A stretch of 64,000 nucleotides of DNA from Cognatundibacterium rugosum (GTDB lineage Bacteria; Pseudomonadota; Gammaproteobacteria; Burkholderiales; Burkholderiaceae_D): positions 175,658 through 239,657 of the forward strand of contig NZ_JACOGG010000006.1 in assembly GCF_014284365.1 (NCBI RefSeq), in the 5' to 3' direction. Position 1 is the first letter of the stretch; each line of letters starts with the position of its first letter. This document shows, in pieces, positions 18,096-26,638 of the stretch. The notes under the pieces are model-generated. The model had not been told where the DNA came from. It did no database searches and was given only the letters and a program-made list of their open reading frames with translations. The position numbers and the translations under genes are program-made.

Positions 18096-20000
18096 TTACA
18101 CTCCTGTTGCCACATTCTGCTGTCCGCCGTTCACTGCCAGCCCCAACTGATTTTCATCTTCTGCCGCGCCGACATCGTCGGTATCGTCAGCCATACCGCT
18201 CTGCTGGCGCTCCCACATCTGCGCATACTTGCCGCGTTGTTCCAGCAATTGCTGATGAGTGCCACGCTCTATGATGCGGCCCTGATCCATCACCAGTATT
18301 TGCTGCGCATCCACGATAGTCGATAAGCGATGCGCAATGACCAGGCTGGTGCGGCTGCGTGCGATCTCCTTAATCTGGGCTTGTATCATTTGCTCGGAAT
18401 GCGAATCCAGCGCAGAAGTCGCTTCATCAAAAATCAGGATGGCCGGATTTTTAAGCAAGGTACGCGCAATCGCAACGCGCTGTTTTTCACCACCGGATAA
18501 TTTCAAACCACGCTCACCAACCGTGGTTTGGTAGCCATCGGGCAGTGACTCAACGAAATCATGAATGAAAGCCGCTTTCGCTGCTGCGACCACCTCTTCA
18601 TGACTGGCATCCGGTCTGCCATAAGCGATGTTATACGCGATGCTGTCATTGAATAGCACCGTATCCTGCGGCACAATGCCGATCGCATTCCGCAGGCTGG
18701 ACTGGGTATAGCTGCGGATATCGCGATCCTGAATCTGTATGCTGCCGGATTGAATATCATAGAAGCGGAACAGCAATCGGGATAACGTCGATTTACCGGA
18801 ACCGCTGTGTCCGACTACGGCTGTGGTACTACCTGCAGGTATCGTGAAGTCGACATCAAATAAAATCTGTCGCTTACTCTCGTAACTGAAATTCACTGCC
18901 TCAAAACGAATCGCGGCACCCTGCTGTTCGGATATCTGCAAAGCCTGTGCATTCTCCTGATCAGCGACCTCTTTATTTTGCTCAAGAAGTGAAAACAGCT
19001 TTTCCATATCGGCCAGGCTTTGCTTGATTTCGCGGTACAAAACACCCAGGAAATTCAAAGGCACATATAGTTGCAGCATAAAGGAATTCACCAGCACCAG
19101 GTCACCCAGACTCATGCTGCCGTCGATCACACCCTGCGTCGCACGCCATAAAATCAGGGTCACGGCAGTCGCAATGATCAGCGACTGTCCGGTATTCAAC
19201 AGCGACAGACTGCTCTGGGAACGGACTGCGGCGTTTTCATAACTCTGCAAACCACGGTCGTAACGCGCCGCCTCATATTCTTCATTGCTGAAATATTTGA
19301 CTGTCTCATAGTTGAGCAACGAATCAATCGCCTTACTCTGGGCTTTGGAATCAAGCTCGTTCATGGTGCGCCGAAAATGGGTACGCCACTCCGTGACCAC
19401 GATAGTAAAAGTAATGTAAATCACCAGTGCGCTGAAGGTGATGATGGAAAACCAGATGTCGTAATGCGTCGACAGGTAAATCAGTACCAGTACAATTTCC
19501 AGCAATGTTGGCACGATGCTGAACAACGCAAACGAAACCAGCGATGAAACAGCGCGTGTGCCACGCTCGATATCGCGGGTCACTCCACCGGTTTGTCGAT
19601 TCAGATGAAAGCGCAGTGACAGCGCATGTAAATGCCGGAATACTTGCAGGGCAATCGTCCTGACTGCACGCTGCGTAACACGGATAAATACAAACTCCCG
19701 GAGTTCGGTAAATGCCGTCGTTGATAAGCGCAACGCGCCATAAGCAAGTAATAAACTGACCGGCAACACCATGACTGCGGCCGGATCACCCGGTGCCAGT
19801 GTCAGGCTGTCGACAATATGTTTGAGCACAACAGGTACGCCGATATTGGCCAGTTTGGCACCGACCAGCAGCGTTAAAGCAAGGATGACGCGCCATTTAT
19901 ACGCCCAAAAATAGGGCAGCAAGGTCTTGATCGTTCCCCAGTCGCCACGTTTTTGCTGACGGCCAGGAGTAACTGGTGACGAGAATTCTCTGCGACGCAT
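18096..20000 (-). CDS. Atm1-type ABC exporter (HMT1/ABCB7 family)
   Basis: A 634-residue half-transporter that acts as a homodimer in the inner membrane. Six membrane segments fill residues 25-330, with the Atm1 signature NYETVKYFSNEEYE on an intracellular loop. The ATPase domain follows: Walker A GHSGSGKST, signature LSGGEKQR, Walker B ILIFDEATSALD, H-loop IAHRLST. Bacterial members export glutathione conjugates or polysulfides and help with heavy-metal tolerance; the exact substrate here is inferred. The chosen ATG at 20000 matches homologues; the open frame reaches 20093. It is cotranscribed with the LysR gene after it. Confidence 0.88.
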   Translation of the reverse strand: MRRREFSSPVTPGRQQKRGDWGTIKTLLPYFWAYKWRVILALTLLVGAKLANIGVPVVLKHIVDSLTLAPGDPAAVMVLPVSLLLAYGALRLSTTAFTELREFVFIRVTQRAVRTIALQVFRHLHALSLRFHLNRQTGGVTRDIERGTRAVSSLVSFALFSIVPTLLEIVLVLIYLSTHYDIWFSIITFSALVIYITFTIVVTEWRTHFRRTMNELDSKAQSKAIDSLLNYETVKYFSNEEYEAARYDRGLQSYENAAVRSQSSLSLLNTGQSLIIATAVTLILWRATQGVIDGSMSLGDLVLVNSFMLQLYVPLNFLGVLYREIKQSLADMEKLFSLLEQNKEVADQENAQALQISEQQGAAIRFEAVNFSYESKRQILFDVDFTIPAGSTTAVVGHSGSGKSTLSRLLFRFYDIQSGSIQIQDRDIRSYTQSSLRNAIGIVPQDTVLFNDSIAYNIAYGRPDASHEEVVAAAKAAFIHDFVESLPDGYQTTVGERGLKLSGGEKQRVAIARTLLKNPAILIFDEATSALDSHSEQMIQAQIKEIARSRTSLVIAHRLSTIVDAQQILVMDQGRIIERGTHQQLLEQRGKYAQMWERQQSGMADDTDDVGAAEDENQLGLAVNGGQQNVATGV

Positions 20001-20227
20001 GGAAAGTGTCTTTTCTTGAAGTGGTTTATCATGGCGGGTTCGCCGGTAACGCTGGCCCAGCCTGGCTCTGATGAGTACATGCCGCACAGGCAAGCTGCCT
20101 AAGCGGTGGTATGCATTTTGCGTATCAACTGGTAAAGGCTACAGAACTGACTATATTGTCTGATGAAATCAGGCTGATGTCAGCGTTCTGACGCAATTGT
20201 GATTGTAACGTTTTAAGAAAGTCCGCG

Positions 20228-20647
20228 ATGTCTGAACATCTACATACTACTTTGCCCGCCCACATGCCCACCTTGCGTGTGATGCCCATGCCCTCCGACG
20301 CCAATGTACACGGCGATGTATTTGGCGGCTGGATCATGGCGCAGGTCGATATCGCCGGTGCGATTCCGGCGGCACGTCGCGCCAACGGCCGGGTTGCCAC
20401 TATCGCGGTGAACTCATTCCTGTTTAAACAACCGGTATTTGTGGGTGACCTGCTCTCATTTTATGCAGACATTGTTAAAGTCGGTAAAACCTCAATCACC
20501 ATCTCGGTTGAAGTGTACGCAGAGCGTAACCGCCTGCAAGCTGAAACTGTCAAAGTGACAGAGGCCATCCTGACTTATGTCGCCACTGGAGAAGACCGTA
20601 AGCCACGCCAGATTCCACCGCTGGAATCACTGTCCAGTGCAGTATAA
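20228..20647 (+). CDS. Acyl-CoA thioesterase, YciA-like hotdog protein
   Basis: A 139-residue cytoplasmic hotdog-fold enzyme that hydrolyses acyl-CoA to free CoA and acid. The family motif is MPSDANVHGDVFGGWIMAQVD (residues about 21-41 in part), containing the catalytic aspartate region N-x-H-G-D-xFGG, followed by AVNSFLFKQPVFVGDLLSFYA. These identify the YciA/BACH group (broad specificity). The phoD gene begins 24 bases downstream, so the two are likely cotranscribed. Upstream lies the divergent Atm1-type exporter gene. Confidence 0.9.
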   Translation: MSEHLHTTLPAHMPTLRVMPMPSDANVHGDVFGGWIMAQVDIAGAIPAARRANGRVATIAVNSFLFKQPVFVGDLLSFYADIVKVGKTSITISVEVYAERNRLQAETVKVTEAILTYVATGEDRKPRQIPPLESLSSAV

Positions 20648-20671
20648 ATCAGCGCCACAAACATCACACTA

Positions 20672-22255
20672 ATGCCAACCCGCCGCCTTTTTCTGCAGCG
20701 CGTGCTGCAGTTGGGAACGCTTGCTGCCTTATCGCAAGCCTTTCCCAGTCATGCTGCTGAGCAGATTTCCAGTTATCCTTTTTCACTCGGCGTCGCTTCC
20801 GGTTCACCGCGCCATGACAGCGTGGTACTGTGGACCCGTCTGTTGCCCGATCCGCTCAATGCCGTGCCACTGCCACCGCTGGTGTACAAGCTCAACTGGG
20901 AAGTGGCGGAGGACATCCATTTCAAACGCATTGTCCGCCAGGGTGAGGTATTTGCCTTGCCTGAGCTGGGTCACAGCGTACACGTGGATGTCACCGGACT
21001 GAGTCCGGACCGTTGGTATTTTTACCGCTTTATGCATGGTGCTGCGATCAGCCCCATCGCGCGCACCCGGACCGCACCGGATAACGACAGCCTGAGTAAG
21101 CTGCGTCTGGCGGTCGCCTCCTGTCAGCATTGGGAATTCGGCGAATACGCGGCACATCATCATATCGCCGCCGCCAATCCGGATCTGATCGCCTTTCTCG
21201 GTGATTATATCTATGAATGGGGCCCGTATGACCTGAAGCATCCGGCCAGACCGCGACGCCGTGATATCGAAAGTTTTAGCCTTAGCGAGTACCGTGCGCG
21301 CTACGCGCAGTACAAAAGCGATCCCTTGCTGCAAATGTCACATCACTGCGCACCATGGATAGTCACATGGGATGATCATGAAGTGGCGAATGATTATGCA
21401 AATGACCGCGATGAGCGTCTGAATCCACAATTTCTGCAAAGACGTGCTGCCGCCTATCAGGCTTTCTATGAGCATATGCCTGTCAGGTTGCATCAGGTCA
21501 CAGTCCATCCTTCGCAGTTCGCGCATATGCGCATCTACGAACGCTTTGACTGGGGGAGACTGGCACGTTTTCATGTACTGGACGACCGTCAATACCGCAG
21601 CTACCAGGCATGTACCCCCGCTGACCGTGGTGGATCACGCCTGGTCAGTCCGAATGCCTGCCCGGAACTGAGTCTGGGCAACCGCACCATGCTGGGACAA
21701 GAACAGGAAACCTGGCTGAGCCAAGGTCTGGCAAACTCAAATGCCAAATGGAATATTTTGGCACAGCAGACCTTATTCTCTCCATGCAAACATAGTGCCG
21801 CCAGCCAGTCCACAGGCGACAGCCCGATCTGGACTGATGGCTGGGATGGCTACCCCGCTGCACGTCAGCGTTTGCTCGATAGTTTGCATCGCCATCAGAA
21901 TCTGAATCCGATCCTGCTGTCAGGTGACGTGCACACGTTTTATGCAGCTAACCTGACGCGAGATCTCCATCAGCCCGCCTCAGCCAGCAATCCGGTGATT
22001 GCGACCGAATTTTGTGGTACCTCAGTGACCTCGAATTCGCGACCACAATCTCAAACCGAACAGATCGTGCAGGATAATCCGCATTTGGTCTATGGGCGCA
22101 GTGATAAACGCGGTTTTATGGTCAGCGACATCAATGCCACCAGCATGACGACCCAATACCTGGCGCTGGACGATGTGAGTAAGGCTGACTCAGGTATTCA
22201 AGTGCTGAAATCTTTTGTGGTCGAACACGGCAAACCCGGCATTGTCGGCACGTGA
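20672..22255 (+). CDS. phoD: PhoD-like alkaline phosphatase
   Basis: A 527-residue secreted phosphatase/phosphodiesterase of the PhoD family, using iron and calcium in studied members. The N-terminus has a twin-arginine type signal (TRRLFLQRVLQLGTLAALSQ, cleavage after SHAA), so it is exported folded by Tat. An N-terminal fibronectin-like domain (VASGSPRHDSVVLWTRLLPD) precedes the metallophosphatase domain with its metal ligands in VASCQHWEFGEYAAH, FLGDYIYEWG, WDDHEVANDY and LSGDVHTFY. It releases phosphate from esters in the periplasm or outside. No PHO box is evident nearby and it follows a thioesterase gene, so phosphate control is not shown. Confidence 0.9.
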   Translation: MPTRRLFLQRVLQLGTLAALSQAFPSHAAEQISSYPFSLGVASGSPRHDSVVLWTRLLPDPLNAVPLPPLVYKLNWEVAEDIHFKRIVRQGEVFALPELGHSVHVDVTGLSPDRWYFYRFMHGAAISPIARTRTAPDNDSLSKLRLAVASCQHWEFGEYAAHHHIAAANPDLIAFLGDYIYEWGPYDLKHPARPRRRDIESFSLSEYRARYAQYKSDPLLQMSHHCAPWIVTWDDHEVANDYANDRDERLNPQFLQRRAAAYQAFYEHMPVRLHQVTVHPSQFAHMRIYERFDWGRLARFHVLDDRQYRSYQACTPADRGGSRLVSPNACPELSLGNRTMLGQEQETWLSQGLANSNAKWNILAQQTLFSPCKHSAASQSTGDSPIWTDGWDGYPAARQRLLDSLHRHQNLNPILLSGDVHTFYAANLTRDLHQPASASNPVIATEFCGTSVTSNSRPQSQTEQIVQDNPHLVYGRSDKRGFMVSDINATSMTTQYLALDDVSKADSGIQVLKSFVVEHGKPGIVGT

Positions 22256-22267
22256 ATCCCGGTATGT

Positions 22268-22295
22268 AAAAAAGGCAGCCGCAGCTGCCTTTTTG
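22268..22295. terminator. Bidirectional terminator between phoD and fadD
   Basis: AAAAAAGGCAGC and GCTGCCTTTTT with a four-base loop; T runs on both strands. It ends the convergent phoD and fadD transcripts. Confidence 0.9.
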
Positions 22296-22313
22296 ATCGA
22301 TGCTCAGTCCGGT

Positions 22314-23990
22314 TTACGCTTTTTTCTCATCACGTAATTCACGGCGCAGGATCTTACCGACATTCGTTTTCGGCAGTTCCATGCGGAATTCTATGTACTT
22401 TGGTTTTTTGTAAGCCGTGAACTGCTCTTTGCAATAATCCATCAGCTGATCGACGGTCAGTGCAGGATCTTTACGCACCACGAACAATTTGACGGCCTCA
22501 CCGGAATTCGCATCCGGCACACCAATACACGCACATTCCAGTACCCCAGGGTGCTGCGCCACCACACCTTCGATTTCATTCGGATACACATTGAAACCAG
22601 ATACCAGAATCATGTCTTTCTTACGATCGACGATGGTGGTGTAACCGCGGAAATCCATGATGCCGACGTCGCCGGTTTTAAAGAAGCCATCCGGCGTCAT
22701 CACCTTCGCGGTTTCATCCGGACGATTCCAGTAACCCGCCATCACCTGCGGCCCACGAATTGCAATTTCACCAGGCTGACCTAAGGGCAGACGATTACCG
22801 TCGTCATCCAGAATCGCGATTTCTGTCGATGGAATAGGCAAACCGATGGTGCCGGAAAATTCCTTGGTATTGGCAGGATTGGCCGTTGCAACCGGCGAGG
22901 TTTCTGACAAACCATACCCCTCGGCGATCGCACAACCAGTGACCTTCAGCCACTTATCGGCCACCGCTTTCTGCACCGCCATACCGCCACCGCTGCAGAT
23001 TTCATAGCCAGAAAAATCGAGTGAGGCGAAGTCAGGATTATTCAGCAAACCGTTGTACAGCGTATTCACCGCCGGGAAAATATTGACGCGGTAATTACGC
23101 AATTCTTTGACAAAACCCGGAATGTCACGCGGATTAGGAATCAGCAAATTCATTGCGCCGATGCGGGTCCCCAGCAAGCTGCAAACGGTCAGCGCAAAAA
23201 TATGGTAAAGCGGTAACGCGCAGACAAAAACTTTAGCTTCGTTCTCATGGCCAGACATACTAGGGCGCAGCCAGGCATCATTTTGCAGAATATTGGCGAC
23301 CACATTGCTGTGCAACAGCGTCGCACCTTTGGAAACGCCGGTAGTTCCACCTGTATATTGCAGGAAGGCGACGTCACCCGGTTGCAGCGTCGCAGGCTGG
23401 AAACGCTGACCTGCAGCAGCAGACAACATCTGATTAAAACGAATCGCGGTCGGCAGGCTGAACGCAGGCACCATCTTTTTTACATTACGGACGACGAAAT
23501 TGACCAGTGTGCCTTTCAGTCCGCCCAGCAAGTCACCCATGCTGGCAATCACAATGTGCCTGACCTTGGTTTTTGGCAGTATCTGCTCCAAGGTGGTCGC
23601 AAAATTTTCAAGAATAAAAATTGCTTCCGCACCGGAGTCCGTCAGCTGATGCTCGAGTTCACGCGGCGTATACAGCGGATTCACATTCACCACGACATAA
23701 CCGGCACGCAAGATAGCAGCCATCACTACCGGATACTGCAGCACGTTAGGCATCATGATGGCAACACGCGCGCCTTTTTGCAGCCCCTGTCCCTGTAACC
23801 ATGCAGCGATTTGCTGTGACATGCGGTCGACCTGTGCGTAAGTCAGGAATTTGCCCATGCAGGCATAGGCTTTGCGATCCGCAAATTTCTTGAACGATTC
23901 TTCCAATAACTGAACCAGTGACTGGTATTGATTGACATTAATGTCTGCCGGAATCCCTTCTGGATAGGATTTAAGCCAAAACTTGTCCAT
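22314..23990 (-). CDS. fadD: Long-chain fatty acid-CoA ligase
   Basis: Activates long-chain fatty acids to acyl-CoA through an acyl-adenylate, at the inner face of the membrane, feeding beta-oxidation. 558 residues, matching E. coli FadD (561). The N-terminus MDKFWLKSYPEGIPADIN is typical. The ATP-binding P-loop is YTGGTTGVSKGA, the adenylation motif is GYGLSETSPV, and the fatty-acid signature region contains GWFKTGD-like GFFKTGDVGIMD and VDRKKDMILVSGFNVYP; the catalytic lysine is in TNVGKILRRELR. A GAGGAG site lies five bases before the ATG. It stands alone. Confidence 0.95.
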   Translation of the reverse strand: MDKFWLKSYPEGIPADINVNQYQSLVQLLEESFKKFADRKAYACMGKFLTYAQVDRMSQQIAAWLQGQGLQKGARVAIMMPNVLQYPVVMAAILRAGYVVVNVNPLYTPRELEHQLTDSGAEAIFILENFATTLEQILPKTKVRHIVIASMGDLLGGLKGTLVNFVVRNVKKMVPAFSLPTAIRFNQMLSAAAGQRFQPATLQPGDVAFLQYTGGTTGVSKGATLLHSNVVANILQNDAWLRPSMSGHENEAKVFVCALPLYHIFALTVCSLLGTRIGAMNLLIPNPRDIPGFVKELRNYRVNIFPAVNTLYNGLLNNPDFASLDFSGYEICSGGGMAVQKAVADKWLKVTGCAIAEGYGLSETSPVATANPANTKEFSGTIGLPIPSTEIAILDDDGNRLPLGQPGEIAIRGPQVMAGYWNRPDETAKVMTPDGFFKTGDVGIMDFRGYTTIVDRKKDMILVSGFNVYPNEIEGVVAQHPGVLECACIGVPDANSGEAVKLFVVRKDPALTVDQLMDYCKEQFTAYKKPKYIEFRMELPKTNVGKILRRELRDEKKA

Positions 23991-24209
23991 AACTCTCCTC
24001 TTCGCTGATTTTTATTGTATGAAACGTTTGTATTTGGACATAGAAAAGCATGTCCGTACTTTTTATTGAGCGCAACATCCTCCAGAGTCATGCTAGCGAC
24101 TTAGTGCTGGCAAGGCAAGCATTTTAGAATTCAGTTGAAAAACCCCTCTAAGCTACGCTGCACCGCACAAATCCGCTGCCATGGTCAACTGTATTTGCAT
24201 TTTACAAAC

Positions 24210-25157
24210 TTATTCTGCCAGCTTATCCGCAGCGTCGCCGAGTCGTAATCCAGGGTTAAGTCGTTCTAAATGTATTAGTGCGGCTGAATGATCGGCGGTC
24301 GCACGATATGCTTCGAGCTCTGCGAACAACTGCGCGATCAGGCTGGTGGCGGGCAATTGTAATCCTGCGTCGGCAGCTGCCGCCTGAATATTGCGCATAT
24401 CTTTGGCCTGGGTTTTCACCTGACCGCCGGGAATAAAATTCCGTTCCAGCATACGCTGTCCATGCAACTCCAAAATGCGGCTTTCAGCAAAACCGCCACG
24501 CAACGCAGTTCTTACCGCGGCCGGATCAGCACCACCGGCCTGCGCCAGCAATAAGGCTTCAGCCACCAGTTGTATGGTGCCACCTACGATCAGCTGATTG
24601 CACAGTTTGGCTAACTGTCCTGAACCCGGTGGCCCCACCAAGGCTGGTCGACCCATCGCCTGCAGCACAGGTTCAAGTTCCGCAAAAACGGCAGGATGCG
24701 CCCCCACCATGATCGCCAGCGTTCCGGCCTGAGCTCCCGCTACACCGCCGGAAACCGGCGCATCAGCAAATGCAAGACCATGAGCCTCGCAGCGTGCACT
24801 CAGTTCCAATGCCTCAGACTGGCGGGTTGAACTCATGTCGATCACGCACATTCCCTTACGCCAGGCCGGTATAGTCTGCTCCAGTACCTCTGCCACAATA
24901 GGCCCGGAATCGAGCATGGTAATCATCCATTCCGCCTGCCACTCACCATCACTGAGGGCACAACACGGATCGCTGGCCAGCACGGCACCATGCTGCACCA
25001 GCACGCTGGTTTTGGCGGGTGTACGGTTCCAGACATGTAGCTGATGTCCGGCGGCCAGCAAGCGTAAGCCCATGGGCTGCCCCATCAGTCCGGTACCCAG
25101 TAAGGCGATACGGCGCGGCCTGATCGCTGTGTCTGAATTTAGCTTCGTCTGTTCCAT
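24210..25157 (-). CDS. NAD(P)-dependent oxidoreductase, 3-hydroxyisobutyrate dehydrogenase family
   Basis: A 315-residue beta-hydroxyacid dehydrogenase. The Rossmann motif LLGTGLMGQPMGLRLL is at residues 19-34, the substrate motif is DAPVSGGVAGAQAGTLAIMVG and the catalytic lysine is in GSGQLAKLCNQL. The family includes 3-hydroxyisobutyrate, tartronate semialdehyde and glyoxylate/succinic semialdehyde reductases; the exact substrate cannot be assigned. The nearby branched-chain amino acid importer would fit valine catabolism, but the other genes of that pathway are absent. A GGAG-rich leader precedes the ATG. Monocistronic, with about 220 bases to fadD. Confidence 0.85.
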   Translation of the reverse strand: MEQTKLNSDTAIRPRRIALLGTGLMGQPMGLRLLAAGHQLHVWNRTPAKTSVLVQHGAVLASDPCCALSDGEWQAEWMITMLDSGPIVAEVLEQTIPAWRKGMCVIDMSSTRQSEALELSARCEAHGLAFADAPVSGGVAGAQAGTLAIMVGAHPAVFAELEPVLQAMGRPALVGPPGSGQLAKLCNQLIVGGTIQLVAEALLLAQAGGADPAAVRTALRGGFAESRILELHGQRMLERNFIPGGQVKTQAKDMRNIQAAAADAGLQLPATSLIAQLFAELEAYRATADHSAALIHLERLNPGLRLGDAADKLAE

Positions 25158-25280
25158 TCCTGCTCTCCCTCCTTGCGTTCGTTCCTGGCGCTGATTCCTG
25201 GTGGCTGCGCCAAAAGTGAGGCCTAAATTTGTGTTAGTCTTACTGTTTTACTGATTGTTAACTCTAGCCCTGCTCATTTC

Positions 25281-25820
25281 ATGAAAACACTAACACAAAG
25301 ATTCCTGCTCGGTGCTGCCGGTCTGCTCGCCAGCGCCAGCGCATCAGCCATTGATTCCTATTCCGCAGAATTCGCGAGCGGCAATAAGTCACAGTTTGTG
25401 CGTGGCGGACTGCAATGGAACTGGGATGAGCAATGGCTAAAGTCAAATAACAGCTTTGTCGGTGGCTATTGGGATGCGACACTGACGCAATGGCGCAATA
25501 ATGCCTATCAAGGAGTTGCCGGTGCAACCCAAAACATCACTGATATCGGGATCACTCCGGTCTTCAGATGGCAGCAATCCAGTAAAAAAGGCGTGTATGC
25601 AGAAGCGGGGATTGGCATGCATTTATTCAGCCACGTGTATAACAATAACGGCCGTCGTTTTTCTACCGCCTTCCAGTTTGGCGATCATCTGGGTGCTGGT
25701 TATGTATTCGCCAGCGGTCTGGATGTCGGTCTGAAAGTCCAGCATTTTTCGAATGGTGCGATCAAGCGCCCGAATCCGGGTGCTAACGTCGCCGTAGTCA
25801 GAGTCGCCTATCCGTTCTGA
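25281..25820 (+). CDS. pagL: PagL-like lipid A 3-O-deacylase / acyloxyacyl hydrolase family
   Basis: A 179-residue outer-membrane beta-barrel with a signal peptide ending SASA (residues 1-23). It shows the PagL pattern: FQFGDHLGAGY and the catalytic HFSNGAIKRPNPG motif, with His155, Ser157 and Asn158, and a C-terminal aromatic residue (VAYPF) as in barrel proteins. PagL removes the 3-O acyl chain of lipid A, which changes outer-membrane charge packing and immune recognition. The residue after NPG is alanine where many members have the acid of the catalytic triad, so activity is uncertain. The gene is monocistronic and its ribosome site is weak. Symbol is by family. Confidence 0.82.
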   Translation: MKTLTQRFLLGAAGLLASASASAIDSYSAEFASGNKSQFVRGGLQWNWDEQWLKSNNSFVGGYWDATLTQWRNNAYQGVAGATQNITDIGITPVFRWQQSSKKGVYAEAGIGMHLFSHVYNNNGRRFSTAFQFGDHLGAGYVFASGLDVGLKVQHFSNGAIKRPNPGANVAVVRVAYPF

Positions 25821-25832
25821 CGACGGAATGAC

Positions 25833-25898
25833 GATGCGCGCCAGACAGCGCGCATCGCTTCCCCCGATATGCAGGCAGAGCATGAGCCCTGCCTGCAT
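25833..25898. terminator. Two hairpins between pagL and livF
   Basis: GATGCGCGC/GCGCGCATC (25833-25841, 25848-25856) and ATGCAGGCAG/CTGCCTGCAT (25869-25878, 25889-25898), both perfect. Neither has a good T run, but their place between convergent stops indicates transcription ends, one for each gene. Confidence 0.6.
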
Positions 25899-25899
25899 C

Positions 25900-26628
25900 T
25901 TAGTGTGAATGACCTCCGCCCAGATAGGCGGCCTGCACCGCAGGATCATTCTGCAATTTATCGGCCGGGCCATGCACAGAAATCCGGCCATTCTCCAATA
26001 CATAACCGTAGTCAGCCACCGCCAGCGCGGCAGCTGCAAACTGCTCGACCAGCAACATGGTCCTGCCCTCTTGCTTGAGTCGCTGGATAATCCGGAACAC
26101 CTCATCCACCAGGATAGGCGCCAGCCCCATTGATGGCTCATCTAACAAAATCACTTCGGGATTGAGCATCACGGCGCGCGCCATCGCCAGCATTTGCTGT
26201 TCGCCGCCGGACAAAGTACCCGCCAGCTGATGACGCCGCTCGCGCAAACGAGGAAACAATTCCATCGCGTTTTGCAGATCATGTTCTATGTCGCCACGTG
26301 GCCGGGAACGCGTGAAACGCGGGAATGCACCCAGCAATAAATTATCTGTCACCGACATGGTGGCAAATACTCTTCTGCCTTCCGGCGAATGGGCCAGACC
26401 AGCGCGTGCGATCTGATGTGAATCCATGCCAGTCACATTTTTGCCAGCCAGCGTGACCGTGCCCTCTTTCGGTTTGATCATGCCGGAAATCGCCCGCATC
26501 GTGGTGGTTTTACCGGCGCCGTTCGATCCTATCAGCGTGACGACTTTGCCCTTAGGCACATCCAGTGAAATACCATGCAAGACCTGGACTTTGCCGTAGG
26601 CAGCATGTAAGTTTTGTATACTCAGCAT
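25900..26628 (-). CDS. livF: Branched-chain amino acid ABC transporter, ATP-binding protein LivF
   Basis: Second ATPase subunit of the importer for leucine, isoleucine and valine. 242 residues, close to the usual 235-240. Walker A is GSNGAGKTT (about 35-43), signature LSGGEQQM, Walker B ILLDEPSMGLAP, followed by VEQFAAAALAVADYGYVLENG, which identifies LivF. The frame is open 25 codons further up to 26703, but the ATG at 26628 has a GAGGAG site and matches homologues (MLSIQNLHAAYG). Ten bases separate it from the fused livM-livG gene. Confidence 0.93.
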   Translation of the reverse strand: MLSIQNLHAAYGKVQVLHGISLDVPKGKVVTLIGSNGAGKTTTMRAISGMIKPKEGTVTLAGKNVTGMDSHQIARAGLAHSPEGRRVFATMSVTDNLLLGAFPRFTRSRPRGDIEHDLQNAMELFPRLRERRHQLAGTLSGGEQQMLAMARAVMLNPEVILLDEPSMGLAPILVDEVFRIIQRLKQEGRTMLLVEQFAAAALAVADYGYVLENGRISVHGPADKLQNDPAVQAAYLGGGHSH

Positions 26629-26638
26629 CGCTTTCTCC

